Source of the DNA: Tritonibacter multivorans | GTDB lineage: Bacteria > Pseudomonadota > Alphaproteobacteria > Rhodobacterales > Rhodobacteraceae | Length of the DNA stretch: 64,000 bases | Direction of reading: 5' to 3' | NCBI RefSeq assembly: GCF_001458415.1 | Contig: NZ_CYSD01000043.1 | Coordinates: forward strand, 124,001-188,000 | Shown here: positions 38,131-47,762 of the stretch, in pieces | Position numbering within the stretch: position 1 is the stretch's first letter | Layout of the letters: the number at the start of each line of letters is the position of its first letter | Notes under the pieces: model-generated | Told to the model about the DNA's origin: nothing | Seen by the model: the letters and a program-made list of their open reading frames with translations, nothing else | Database searches by the model: none | Position numbers and translations under genes: made by a program

Positions 38131-39536
38131 GTGATATTCTTGTTGTCGATGACGAACGCGATATTCGCGAGCTGATCTCGGATATTCTGGAAGACGAAGG
38201 CTATTCCACCCGGAAGGCCGCCAATTGCGATGAATGCATGGCCGAGTTTGAGGCAGAGCCGCCTGCGCTGCTGATCCTCGATATCTGGCTCAAAGACAGC
38301 GAGATGGACGGGATCGACATTCTGAAGACCGTCAAACGGGATTTCCCCGAAGTCCCGGTCGTCATCATCTCGGGTCACGGCAATATCGAAATCGCGGTCG
38401 CGGCGATCAAGCAGGGCGCTTATGACTTCATTGAGAAGCCCTTTAATATTGACCAGTTGATGGTGGTGATCCGCCGCGCGATGGAAACCTCGCGACTGCG
38501 TCGTGAAAACACCGATCTCAAGCGCAAAGACAGCGGTGCCAGCGATATGGTTGGCAGTTCTGCGCCGTTTAAAACGCTTGTGTCGCAGCTGGAAAAGGTC
38601 ACCAAATCCAACGGTCGCATTATGCTGAGCGGCCCGGCAGGCAGCGGCAAAGAGGTGGCGGCGCGCTATGTGCATGCGCACTCCAACCGCGCCTCTGCGC
38701 CGTTTGTGGTGGTGAACTGCGCCAGCATTGAACCCGACCGGATGGAAGAAGAGCTGTTTGGCCGTGAAAGCCGCGAGCAGGGGGTGGAACCCGGCCTGCT
38801 GGAGCAGGCTGACGGCGGCGTGGTCTTTTTTGACGAGGTGGCAGATATGCCGCTTGGTACACAATCCAAGATCCTGCGCGTGCTGGTCGACCAACAATTC
38901 ACCCGCGTTGGCGGCAGCGAGCGGGTCAAGGTGGACCTGCGGGTCATTTCCGCAACGAACAAAGACTTGGAACAGGAAATTGCCGAAAACCGCTTCCGCG
39001 AGGAACTGTTTCACCGTCTGAACGTGGTGCCGATTCAGGTGCCGTCGCTGGCCGATCGTCGCGAGGATATTCCAGAGCTTTGCAGCCATTTCATTTCGTA
39101 TTTCAACGAAACCCAAGGCCTGCCGCTGCGCGACCTGACCGAGGATGCTTTGGCTCTGCTGCAAACCATGGTCTGGCCGGGCAATGTGCGTCAGCTGAAG
39201 AACATGGTGGAACGCATTCTGATCCTTGGCGATGGCACCGGGCCGATCAATGCCAAAGACCTGCCGCGCGACGAAGAAAAGGTCGACGTGGAGGGCCGTG
39301 TGGTGCTGTCTGGTGCGCTGGCAACCCTGCCGCTGCGCGAAGCCCGCGAAGCCTTCGAGCGTGAATATCTGCTGACGCAGATCAACCGCTTTGGCGGCAA
39401 TATCAGCCGGACAGCGGCTTTTGTGGGCATGGAACGCTCTGCGCTGCACCGCAAGCTGAAATCCTTGGGCGTTGTGACCTCCAGCAAGGCCGGTGGCCGT
39501 GTTGCACGGGTGGAAAACGAAGAAGACTTGGTCTGA
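38127..39536 (+). CDS. ntrX: Response regulator NtrX
   Basis: The 469-residue regulator has a receiver domain (Asp52 in LLILDIWLKD), an AAA+ domain with Walker A GPAGSGKE and Walker B VVFFDEVADMP, and a C-terminal Fis-type HTH (GGNISRTAAFVGMERSALHR). The text between ELFGRES and LLEQADGG lacks GAFTGA, so direct sigma-54 activation is unlikely. It overlaps ntrY by four bases and completes the ntrYX pair. Confidence 0.95.
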   Translation: MSDILVVDDERDIRELISDILEDEGYSTRKAANCDECMAEFEAEPPALLILDIWLKDSEMDGIDILKTVKRDFPEVPVVIISGHGNIEIAVAAIKQGAYDFIEKPFNIDQLMVVIRRAMETSRLRRENTDLKRKDSGASDMVGSSAPFKTLVSQLEKVTKSNGRIMLSGPAGSGKEVAARYVHAHSNRASAPFVVVNCASIEPDRMEEELFGRESREQGVEPGLLEQADGGVVFFDEVADMPLGTQSKILRVLVDQQFTRVGGSERVKVDLRVISATNKDLEQEIAENRFREELFHRLNVVPIQVPSLADRREDIPELCSHFISYFNETQGLPLRDLTEDALALLQTMVWPGNVRQLKNMVERILILGDGTGPINAKDLPRDEEKVDVEGRVVLSGALATLPLREAREAFEREYLLTQINRFGGNISRTAAFVGMERSALHRKLKSLGVVTSSKAGGRVARVENEEDLV

Positions 39537-39648
39537 CCACGGACCAAAGAACAGGATCGCGGGGTGGGACATTTGAATTGACCCATCCCCGGTCATCTGT
39601 CACTGAGCACCCTGCAAGCCGACGGTTACGGGCCCAAGGACAAAGATC

Positions 39649-41025
39649 ATGAAAGTAATTATCTGCGGCGCGGGCCAGGTTGGCTGGCAAATCGCACGCC
39701 ATCTTTCCGGTGAAGCAAACGACGTCACAGTGGTTGACAGCAACCCCGACCTCGTGCGTCGGGCGACGGATACGCTGGATGTTCAAGGCGTTGCGGGCTT
39801 TGCCTCATATCCTGATGTGCTGGACCGGGCGGGCGCGCGGGATGCGGATATGATTATTGCCGCCACCCATTCCGACGAGGTGAACATGGTCACCTGTCAG
39901 GTGGCGCATTCGGTGTTCTCAATCCAGCGCAAGGTGGCGCGGCTGCGCTCCAAAAGCTATCTGACGGCGATCTATTCCGACCTGTACCGCCGCGATCACC
40001 TGCCGATTGACGTGGTGATCAGTCCCGAACGCGAAGTGGCGGCTGCGGCAATGCAGCGCCTGCGCGCGCCTGCGGCCTTTGACACCGAAGTGTTCATGGA
40101 GGGCAAAGCGCAGCTTCTTGGCATTATGATCGACGAAGACTGCCCGGTGGTGAACACCGCGCTGCGGCAGTTGACCGAGCTGTTCTCGACGCTGCGGGCG
40201 ATTGTTGTGGGGGTGCGGCGCGATGGGTCGCTGTTTGCGCCCGAACCCGGCGATCAGCTGTTTGTCGGCGATGCGGCCTATATCTTCTGCCACGCAGATG
40301 ACGTGGGCCGCACCATGGAAATCTTTGGCAAGAAAGAGAAACGCCAGGATCGCGTGGTCATCGTTGGCGGTGGCAATGTGGGTCTGGAGGTTGCCAAGGC
40401 GCTGGAGGGGCGGTCTGGCCGTAACCGCGCCAAGGTGATCGAGAAGGACCGAAAATGCGCCGAAAAGGCCGCTGAAACCCTTGAGCGTACAATTGTGCTG
40501 AATGGCGACGGTCTGGACCGCGGATTGATGATCGAGGCCGGCATCGACAAGGCGGATGCCATGCTGGCGGTCACCGACGACGACAAGACCAATATGCTGG
40601 CGGCCGTGCGCGCCAAGGCCGAGGGCTGCCCTTTTGCCATTGCGCTGATCAATGACCCAACACTGGTGCCCTTGTTGTCGCATCTAGGGATCGACGCCTA
40701 TATCAACCCGCGGTCGACCACGGTGAGTTCGATCCTACGGCACATCCGCTATGGTCGGATCCGTCAGGTCTATTCCATTGGCGATGCCGAAGCCGAGGTG
40801 ATCGAGACCGAGGTTCTGTCTACCTCGCCTATGGCGGGGCAAACCATTGGCGAGATTGATTTTCCCGAAGGGGTGCTGGTGGGGGCGGTTGCCAAGGACG
40901 GCAAGGTGGTGCGCCCGGCAGCCAATCTGCGGATCGAGGCAGGCGATGTCATTGCCCTGTTTGCAATGGCCGACGATGTGCCAGAGGTCGAGCGCCTGAT
41001 GCAGGTCTCGATCGATTACTTCTAG
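39649..41025 (+). CDS. trkA: Trk potassium uptake NAD-binding protein TrkA
   Basis: The 458-residue peripheral protein has two RCK (TrkA-N plus TrkA-C) repeats. The first begins MKVIICGAGQVGWQIARHL; the second begins RVVIVGGGNVGLEVAKAL near residue 237. It gates TrkH potassium uptake by nucleotide binding. The trkH start follows the trkA stop with no gap. Placement after ntrX is usual in Rhodobacterales. Confidence 0.96.
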   Translation: MKVIICGAGQVGWQIARHLSGEANDVTVVDSNPDLVRRATDTLDVQGVAGFASYPDVLDRAGARDADMIIAATHSDEVNMVTCQVAHSVFSIQRKVARLRSKSYLTAIYSDLYRRDHLPIDVVISPEREVAAAAMQRLRAPAAFDTEVFMEGKAQLLGIMIDEDCPVVNTALRQLTELFSTLRAIVVGVRRDGSLFAPEPGDQLFVGDAAYIFCHADDVGRTMEIFGKKEKRQDRVVIVGGGNVGLEVAKALEGRSGRNRAKVIEKDRKCAEKAAETLERTIVLNGDGLDRGLMIEAGIDKADAMLAVTDDDKTNMLAAVRAKAEGCPFAIALINDPTLVPLLSHLGIDAYINPRSTTVSSILRHIRYGRIRQVYSIGDAEAEVIETEVLSTSPMAGQTIGEIDFPEGVLVGAVAKDGKVVRPAANLRIEAGDVIALFAMADDVPEVERLMQVSIDYF

Positions 41026-42567
41026 ATGCCGCGCCGGTCTCGTCAAACGGGTCCGTGGATCCTGCGGCTGCCGCTGTTGCTGCTGATCTGGGGCGGGTTT
41101 TCCCTGGCCATGTGGGTGCCAGCCATCCATGCGGTGATCACCGACGACCACAAAACCTCGCAAAGCTTTTTCTATGCAGGCCTTTTGGGGCTGATGCTGG
41201 TGTCGTTTATCGGGCTCTCGGTGGCGAACCATGTGCCACGTTACGGGATGCCCGGGCAGCTGATGACGCTGCTTGCGACCTTTGTGTTCCTGCCGCTGTA
41301 TCTGGCCATTCCGTTGCAGGATGCGCTGCAGAACACCAGCTATCTGAATGCTTATTTCGATATGGTCAGCGCTCTGACCACCACAGGCGCGGATATTTAT
41401 GCAGATCCGGGGCGGCTGTCGCCCAGCATCCATCTGTGGCGCGTGATGGTGGCCTGGCTGGGTGGTCTGTTTATGTGGATCGCGGCCTCGGCCGTTCTGG
41501 CACCGCTTTCGTTGGGCGGGTTTGAGGTCACGGCGCGGGCGGAACCCGGTGACGGGCAGGGGATCGGGATCCGTCAGGTGCACCGTCCCGGCAGTCGACG
41601 CAAGCTGATCAAAGTGGCCGCAACCCTCGCGCCGGTGTATTTTGGTCTGACACTGGCGCTGAGCATCCTGCTGTTGTTGACCGGTGAGGTTGGTTTTGTG
41701 GCCGTCTGTCACGCGATGTCGATCATGGCGACATCTGGCCTGTCGCCGGTCGGCGGGCTGGAAAACGCAGGCAGCGGGCTGGCCGGTGAAATGGTGATGT
41801 TCCTGTTCATGCTGTTTGCCCTGTCGCGCCTGACCTTCTCCAGCGACACAGTGGCGCATGGCCAGAACAGGTTGGACAAAGATCCCGAGTTTCGCACCGG
41901 TCTTTTGATCATTTTTGCCGTGCCGGGGCTGTTGTTCCTGCGCCACTGGCTGGCCGCTTTTGAGGTCGACACCTCTGATGATCTGTCGATGGCGCTTTCG
42001 TCGTTCTGGGGCGCGGTGTTTACCGTGACCTCATTCCTGACCACCACCGGGTTTCAAAGCATCGACTGGGAAAGCGCGCGCCAGTGGTCCGGGCTCAGCA
42101 CGCCGGGGATGATCCTGATGGGGCTTGCAGTGATGGGCGGCGGTGTTGCCACCACGGCAGGCGGGGTAAAGCTGCTGCGGGTTTATGCGCTGTACCTCAA
42201 TGGGTTGCGGGATATGGAGCGGTTGGTTCTGCCAAATTCGGTCTCGGGTATGACACGGGGCACGCGGCGCTTGCAAAGCAATGGGGCCTTTGTGGCCTGG
42301 ATCTTTTTCATGCTGTTTGCCTTGTCGCTGACCGTGATTTCGATCGCGCTGTCCGCCGCGGGTCTGAACTTTGAGGATGCGCTGATCCTGACCGTTGCAA
42401 CCCTGTCCACAACCGGCCCCCTGACCGAAGCCGCCGGGGCCAGCCCTATCGATCTGGGTCTTCTGACCACACCGGCCAAGCTGATCCTCTGTGGCGCGAT
42501 GGTTCTGGGGCGGCTTGAAACGCTGGCAATCATCGCATTGTTGTCGCCAAACCTTTGGCGGAATTGA
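41026..42567 (+). CDS. trkH: TrkH family potassium transporter
   Basis: The 513-residue membrane protein has about ten to twelve hydrophobic helices and four pore-loop repeats with filter sequences such as LTTTGADIY, MATSGLSPVGG, LTTTGFQSID and LSTTGPLTEA. It conducts potassium into the cell with TrkA. The start codon directly abuts the trkA stop (TAGATG), so translation is coupled. Confidence 0.95.
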   Translation: MPRRSRQTGPWILRLPLLLLIWGGFSLAMWVPAIHAVITDDHKTSQSFFYAGLLGLMLVSFIGLSVANHVPRYGMPGQLMTLLATFVFLPLYLAIPLQDALQNTSYLNAYFDMVSALTTTGADIYADPGRLSPSIHLWRVMVAWLGGLFMWIAASAVLAPLSLGGFEVTARAEPGDGQGIGIRQVHRPGSRRKLIKVAATLAPVYFGLTLALSILLLLTGEVGFVAVCHAMSIMATSGLSPVGGLENAGSGLAGEMVMFLFMLFALSRLTFSSDTVAHGQNRLDKDPEFRTGLLIIFAVPGLLFLRHWLAAFEVDTSDDLSMALSSFWGAVFTVTSFLTTTGFQSIDWESARQWSGLSTPGMILMGLAVMGGGVATTAGGVKLLRVYALYLNGLRDMERLVLPNSVSGMTRGTRRLQSNGAFVAWIFFMLFALSLTVISIALSAAGLNFEDALILTVATLSTTGPLTEAAGASPIDLGLLTTPAKLILCGAMVLGRLETLAIIALLSPNLWRN

Positions 42568-42700
42568 CACGCTGGCGCTAACCCGCGTTAAAAAATAACG
42601 TTTTCGGCTGGAATCTGTCGCCAACTCCGTTCATAGTTCGAGAACAATGAGCGCGTTGAGCCGCAACGTGCATAAAAAAAGCAAGGCGAGATAAAAACAA

Positions 42701-42940
42701 ATGGCTTCGGACAGACAGAATCTTCAGGACGCATTCCTGAATCACGTTCGCAAAACCAAAGTCCCGGTGACGATTTTCCTGATCAATGGTGTGAAACTGC
42801 AGGGTGTCATCACCTGGTTTGACAACTTCTGTGTCCTCCTGCGCCGCGATGGTCAGTCGCAACTCGTGTACAAACACGCGATTTCGTCTATCATGCCGGC
42901 ACAACCAATCAGCCTATATGAGGGTGAAGACTCCAATTGA
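42701..42940 (+). CDS. hfq: RNA chaperone Hfq
   Basis: The 79-residue protein is a normal alphaproteobacterial Hfq. The Sm1 motif reads [20 protein letters not shown] and the Sm2 motif [10 protein letters not shown]. The hexamer pairs small RNAs with mRNAs. Its stop overlaps the hflX start by one base. The short acidic tail lacks the long C-terminal extension of enterobacterial Hfq. Confidence 0.97.
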   Translation: MASDRQNLQDAFLNHVRKTKVPVTIFLINGVKLQGVITWFDNFCVLLRRDGQSQLVYKHAISSIMPAQPISLYEGEDSN

Positions 42941-44211
42941 TGGAGCACGAAAGGAAGCGAACCCGCGCCTGGGTTCTGCATCCGGACATCAAATCTGATA
43001 GGGCGCGCCGCGATCCCGAGGCCGCCCGCGCGGAAGCTGTGTCTCTTGCGGCAGCTTTGCCCGATCTCGATGTGATCGGGTCAAATGTTGTGCGCCTGCC
43101 AAAAGCGCACCCCGGCATGCTGTTCGGCTCTGGTAAGATCGACGAACTCGCCGCGATCTTGAAGGCCGAAGAGATTGAGCTTGTCCTGATTGATGGTCCG
43201 GTCTCCCCCGTACAACAACGCAATCTGGAAAAGGCCTGGAAGGTCAAACTTCTCGACCGTACCGGGTTGATTTTGGAAATCTTCTCTGACCGCGCGCGCA
43301 CCCGCGAGGGTGTGTTGCAGGTGGAAATGGCAGCGCTCAGCTACCAGCGCACGCGGCTCGTGCGCGCCTGGACCCACTTGGAACGGCAGCGCGGTGGTCT
43401 TGGCTTTGTTGGTGGTCCGGGGGAAACCCAGATCGAGGCCGACCGCCGTGCCATTGACGAACAGCTGGTGCGCCTGCGCCGTCAGCTGGAAAAGGTGGTT
43501 AAAACCCGCACGCTGCATCGCGCCGCGCGGGCCAAGGTGCCCTATCCGATTGTCGCGCTTGTGGGCTATACCAACGCCGGGAAATCGACGCTGTTTAACC
43601 GGCTGACGGGCGCCGAAGTGATGGCCAAAGACATGCTTTTTGCCACGCTGGACCCGACCATGCGCCGCGTTGTGCTGCCCGATGGGCCTGAAGTGATCCT
43701 GTCCGATACAGTGGGCTTTATCTCGGATCTTCCGACCGAACTGGTTGCCGCCTTCCGGGCGACGCTCGAGGAGGTTCTGGCCGCTGATGTGATCCTGCAT
43801 GTGCGTGACATTTCGCACGAGGAAACGGAAAATCAGGCGAAGGATGTGGAGGCCATTCTGGCCTCGCTTGGCGTGGATGAGCACCGCCCGCAGATCGAGG
43901 TCTGGAACAAGCTGGATCAGCTGTCTGACGAAGAGGCCGAGGCCTGCCGTCAACGGGCCGACCGTCTGGACGACCTGCACGCCATTTCGGCGCTGACTGG
44001 CGAAGGGCTTGACCCGCTGCTGGAAGATATCGCGACAAAGCTGCAAGGCGTACGCCGCGAAGAAGTCCTGACCCTTGGGTTTTCGCAAGGCCGCGAACGC
44101 GCCTGGTTGTTCAAGCAGGATGTGGTCCAGTCAGAGGACCAAAGCGAAGAGGGCTTTGTCCTCACGGTGCTTTGGACCGACAAACAGAAAGCAAAATTCG
44201 AGGCGCTCTGA
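42940..44211 (+). CDS. hflX: Ribosome-associated GTPase HflX
   Basis: The 423-residue GTPase rescues or splits stalled ribosomes. The N-terminal domain has the glycine-rich linker RGGLGFVGGPGETQIEADRR. The G-domain has G1 GYTNAGKSTLFN near 208, G3 DTVGFISDLP and G4 NKLD. ATG 42940 overlaps the hfq stop, the standard hfq-hflX arrangement. Confidence 0.96.
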   Translation: MEHERKRTRAWVLHPDIKSDRARRDPEAARAEAVSLAAALPDLDVIGSNVVRLPKAHPGMLFGSGKIDELAAILKAEEIELVLIDGPVSPVQQRNLEKAWKVKLLDRTGLILEIFSDRARTREGVLQVEMAALSYQRTRLVRAWTHLERQRGGLGFVGGPGETQIEADRRAIDEQLVRLRRQLEKVVKTRTLHRAARAKVPYPIVALVGYTNAGKSTLFNRLTGAEVMAKDMLFATLDPTMRRVVLPDGPEVILSDTVGFISDLPTELVAAFRATLEEVLAADVILHVRDISHEETENQAKDVEAILASLGVDEHRPQIEVWNKLDQLSDEEAEACRQRADRLDDLHAISALTGEGLDPLLEDIATKLQGVRREEVLTLGFSQGRERAWLFKQDVVQSEDQSEEGFVLTVLWTDKQKAKFEAL

Positions 44212-44232
44212 TCAGAGCGCCTCTTTTCTTTT
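44200..44232. terminator. Terminator between hflX and the convergent acylase gene
   Basis: GAGGCGCTCT (44200-44209) and AGAGCGCCTC (44214-44223) form a perfect 10-bp palindrome with loop GATC, followed by TTTTCTTTT on the plus strand. The hflX stop codon lies inside the stem-loop. No equivalent T run serves the minus strand. Confidence 0.85.
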
Positions 44233-44236
44233 GGGA

Positions 44237-46705
44237 TTAGCGCGGGGTGATCTGCGTGATCCCCACGGCGGCGGCGCGCGCCAGCTCTTCATCCAGCGAC
44301 ATTGGAATATATTCGCCGCGGCGCCACAGCTGGGACATGTCATCGTAGTGGCGCGACAGGAAATGGCCCGACTGGCCGGTGGCCGCAATAAAAACAGAAC
44401 TGTCTGGGTCGTCAAAATCATAGACGCCACGGTAGCTTGCTGAGTGAACGTTCTGATAGGGGTTTGGGCCATCGCCCGAGGTCAAACCGCGTTGCAATGT
44501 GTTGTCGCCGCCGCTGGTGGACTGGCGGATGTTGACAAAGAACCGCAGCAAGGGGACCTCACCCAGAACCGGATGGTCGTGAGTGGCCTGATGGGCATCC
44601 CCCCAGCGCAGCGCTTCCAGATTGCGGCCGTAGGTTTCCCCGAGTTCGACCAGCGCATCGTCCAGAGACAGGCGGGCCATGTCGGTGCAGCTTTCGGTGC
44701 GCGCGCTTTGCCGGATGTCACACCAGACGGCGGCCCCTTCGACATTTCGGAACACCCGTTCCAGAAACAGGGGGTCAACATGGCGATACGCATCCGCGAG
44801 CAGGCCTAGATCATCGGCGATCAGGCGTTTTTGCAAGGCCCGGATCCAGGCGGCATAGATCAACGGTTCGGGAAGATGTTCGTTCATCTCGCCATTCCAT
44901 TCAGCCAGAAGCGCCAGCGCGTCGTGACGCAGGCGTTCGGGCGTGCCGTCGGGCGCTGCCTCTCCGCTGTACCACAGGTCCGCCCCAATCAGCGGCAGCA
45001 GGGTGCGCGCGGAATACGACACGGTGTCCAGTTGCGCCTCAATAAAGCTGTCCCGGGTGTGCACCTCGCGCGCCTGCATCAGGCGACGCCAGCGGTTGAT
45101 GCGCTGGGTGTCGCCCCATTCAAAGGACACGTGGTTGGGAAAAGGGCGATCTACCGTTTTGTTGTTTGTATTGCCCAGAATGCCGCCGGTTGGCGCGACA
45201 AATTCCGGATTTGCAGCATAGTTGAACGTGCCGTTCCATTTGTTCTCGCGGCGCCAGCCGGGGTTGGGCAGGCGCCCCTGGCTTTGGTTTCGCGCGTCCC
45301 GGCGGGGCATGGCCCCCATGGTTTTCAACGCAATGGTGCTGCGGTCGGCAAGGGTCAGATTCTGGGACGGCGCGACAAATTTCTCGCCCGCTTTCAGACC
45401 ATCCGCGACCGTCTGCGCGCGCATCAGATCCAGCGCTGCGGTCATAGAGGTGTCTTGATCGGACAGGGCGGTCCACGACAGGGACACCACATGGCCCGGC
45501 GGGGTGATCCTGTCCAGATCAAACAGCGAACCGGGCAAAACAGGGCCGTTCTCGCTCCAGCGCAGGGTCAGCGTAACGGGCGGCTGATCTTTAATCTGGA
45601 TGATCGACGGGCGCGACAGGAATTTCTTGTGGCCCGTCGGGCTGAGGTATTCCTGCGGGTTGTCTGGATTCAGTTTTTCGATGAACAGATCCTGATCATC
45701 CAGATAAGAGGACGTCACCCCCCAGCCCATAACCTGGCTGCGGCCTGCGATCACGGCGGGCATGCCGGGAATGGTGCCGCCGATCACGCCGCCAGTCGCC
45801 AGTTCCAGCCGCGCCAGATACCAATATCCCGGCGCGGTCAGGCCAAGGTGCGGATCATTGGCAAGCAACGTGCCACCCGCAGCAGATCGGCTGGGGGCGG
45901 CCGCCCAGGCGTTGGAGGCCCCCGCAAGCCCGCGCGGTGCAACGGGCATCCAGGGATCTTCTGGGCTTTGGGCCTGTGCAATGCGCGGCAGTTCTGGAAA
46001 CAGGGCTGCATATTCCGGCAGGGCTGTCACGCCCTTGCCCGGCGCATCCGGCAGGATATCGCGCAGGCGGTCTGGGTCCTCCAGCGCCAGTGCCGTTTGC
46101 GCCCGCAGGATTTCCTCGCGCATATGGCCGGACAGCTGCAGCGCCATCAGCTTCATGATGGCCAGACTATCGGCGGGCTGCCACGGGGCGATTGGCATAT
46201 TGACGAGGAACATCTCGGGCGCGCCGCGACCAAGGGCCTGTTCATTGATCTCCAGAAGGCGGGCGTTGATACCGGCAGAATAGGCCTCGAGCGCGGCCAT
46301 GGTCGCAGGCGACTGGACCGCGACAGAGCGTTGGGCCAGACGGTACATGTCAAGGCGCCGCAGGAAACTGTCGGTTTCAACCGTGCGGGTGCCAAAGACT
46401 TCGGACAGGCGGCCCTGAACGGTGCGGCGCAAGACAACCATCTGCCACAGGCGATCCTGCGCATGGGCATAGCCGAGGCCAAAATAGACATCTTCGTCAC
46501 TGGCGCCAAAACTGGGGAAGATATGCGGCACATTGGCATTGTCGCGCACAATTTCGATCGGGGCTGTGGGCCCGGGCAGTGCGATGGTCTTGTCGTATTC
46601 CGGCAGGGACTGCGACGCGAGGAAATAGACCAGAAGGACACCCGCAAGACACAGCAGAATCGCCCCGGCTGCAATCCGCAGGAGCCACTTAAAGAGCAGG
46701 CGCAT
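44237..46705 (-). CDS. Penicillin acylase family Ntn-hydrolase (possible AHL acylase)
   Basis: The 822-residue precursor has an N-terminal hydrophobic helix (about residues 7-30) for export. An alpha-subunit region follows, then the autocleavage site GLAGASNAWAAAP near residue 263, where the serine becomes the N-terminal nucleophile of the beta subunit. NDPHLGL and PGMPAVIAGRS are further family marks. Members hydrolyse penicillin G, acyl-homoserine lactones or other amides; the substrate cannot be predicted. It acts in the periplasm. Roseobacters use homoserine lactone signals, so signal turnover is a fair but untested idea. Confidence 0.88.
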   Translation of the reverse strand: MRLLFKWLLRIAAGAILLCLAGVLLVYFLASQSLPEYDKTIALPGPTAPIEIVRDNANVPHIFPSFGASDEDVYFGLGYAHAQDRLWQMVVLRRTVQGRLSEVFGTRTVETDSFLRRLDMYRLAQRSVAVQSPATMAALEAYSAGINARLLEINEQALGRGAPEMFLVNMPIAPWQPADSLAIMKLMALQLSGHMREEILRAQTALALEDPDRLRDILPDAPGKGVTALPEYAALFPELPRIAQAQSPEDPWMPVAPRGLAGASNAWAAAPSRSAAGGTLLANDPHLGLTAPGYWYLARLELATGGVIGGTIPGMPAVIAGRSQVMGWGVTSSYLDDQDLFIEKLNPDNPQEYLSPTGHKKFLSRPSIIQIKDQPPVTLTLRWSENGPVLPGSLFDLDRITPPGHVVSLSWTALSDQDTSMTAALDLMRAQTVADGLKAGEKFVAPSQNLTLADRSTIALKTMGAMPRRDARNQSQGRLPNPGWRRENKWNGTFNYAANPEFVAPTGGILGNTNNKTVDRPFPNHVSFEWGDTQRINRWRRLMQAREVHTRDSFIEAQLDTVSYSARTLLPLIGADLWYSGEAAPDGTPERLRHDALALLAEWNGEMNEHLPEPLIYAAWIRALQKRLIADDLGLLADAYRHVDPLFLERVFRNVEGAAVWCDIRQSARTESCTDMARLSLDDALVELGETYGRNLEALRWGDAHQATHDHPVLGEVPLLRFFVNIRQSTSGGDNTLQRGLTSGDGPNPYQNVHSASYRGVYDFDDPDSSVFIAATGQSGHFLSRHYDDMSQLWRRGEYIPMSLDEELARAAAVGITQITPR

Positions 46706-46832
46706 GGTGTTCTATTCCCTCGATTTTTCTTGCTGTTGTCGCATGGGGAGATTGCGCTTTGCAATCGCCCTGTTAGGGTTGCCGCAACCATAGGCGAAGT
46801 TTCAATTAGGGAAAAGAGAGGGGGCACCGACA

Positions 46833-47705
46833 ATGGCAAAAGTGGCGTTTCTGGGACTTGGGGTCATGGGCTATCCGATGGCCGGTCATTTGCAGGCAGC
46901 GGGCCATGAGGTGACTGTTTACAATCGCACAACCGCAAAGGCCGAAGCCTGGTCCGCAGCGCATGGCGGACGCTTTGCCCGCACACCGCGCGAAGCGGCC
47001 GAGGGGACAGAGTTTGTGATGTCCTGTGTCGGCAATGACGATGACCTCCGGTCCGTTTGTGTCGGTGAGGATGGCGCATTTGCGGGCATGTCGGCGGGGG
47101 CTGTTTTTGTGGACCACACCACGGTCTCTGCCAAAGTCACCCGAGAGCTGTTTGATATCGCTGCGGAAAAAGGCATCGGCTTTGTCGATGCGCCGATCTC
47201 TGGCGGGCAGGCCGGGGCCGAAAACGGTGTCTTGTCCGTGATGTGTGGCGGCGAAGAAGACGTTTACGGCAAAGCCGAACCTGTGATTGGCGCCTATGCC
47301 CGGATTTGTCGTCGTATTGGTGACAGCGGCGCGGGTCAGATGACCAAGATGTGTAACCAGATTGCCATCGCGGGGCTGGTGCAGGGCCTGAGCGAGGCGC
47401 TGCATTTTGCCGAAAAAGCCGGTCTGGATGGCCGAGCAGTGGTCGAGGTGATCAGCCAGGGCGCTGCGGGCAGCTGGCAGATGGCCAACCGGTCTGACAC
47501 CATGTTGGACGATCATTTTGATCACGGCTTTGCCGTCGATTGGATGCGCAAGGATCTGGGCATCTGTCTGGATACAGCGGATGAAACCGGGGCAAGCCTG
47601 CCGGTCACTGCGCTGGTGGATCAGTTCTACAAGGATGTTCAGAAGATCGGTGGCGGGCGTTGGGATACGTCATCCCTGATTAAACGTCTGCGCGCACTGG
47701 ACTGA
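46833..47705 (+). CDS. NAD(P)-dependent beta-hydroxyacid dehydrogenase family protein
   Basis: The 290-residue protein fits the 3-hydroxyisobutyrate dehydrogenase/GarR/GLYR family. The N-terminal NAD(P)-binding site is AFLGLGVMGYPMAGHL. The substrate motif is DAPISGGQAGAENGVLSVM and the catalytic Lys lies in GAGQMTKMCNQ. The conserved start of the cofactor domain has NRTT, favouring NADP. Candidates are tartronate or succinate semialdehyde; which is unknown. It is divergent from the acylase. Confidence 0.9.
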   Translation: MAKVAFLGLGVMGYPMAGHLQAAGHEVTVYNRTTAKAEAWSAAHGGRFARTPREAAEGTEFVMSCVGNDDDLRSVCVGEDGAFAGMSAGAVFVDHTTVSAKVTRELFDIAAEKGIGFVDAPISGGQAGAENGVLSVMCGGEEDVYGKAEPVIGAYARICRRIGDSGAGQMTKMCNQIAIAGLVQGLSEALHFAEKAGLDGRAVVEVISQGAAGSWQMANRSDTMLDDHFDHGFAVDWMRKDLGICLDTADETGASLPVTALVDQFYKDVQKIGGGRWDTSSLIKRLRALD

Positions 47706-47713
47706 TTAAACAC

Positions 47714-47740
47714 AAAAAAACCCTCCCGAAAGGGAGGGTT
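47714..47740 (-). terminator. Terminator of the SYLF lipoprotein gene
   Basis: AACCCTCCC (47719-47727) and GGGAGGGTT (47732-47740) form a perfect stem with tetraloop GAAA. Seven A in the plus strand (47714-47720) give the T run for the minus strand. It also sits just after the convergent dehydrogenase stop. Confidence 0.85.
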
Positions 47741-47762
47741 CTCGCCACTCAAGACGCACCGA

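Noticed and set aside
44831-46909. 692-codon open frame antisense to the penicillin acylase gene
   Set aside because: Same shadow effect; the acylase on the minus strand has complete family motifs.
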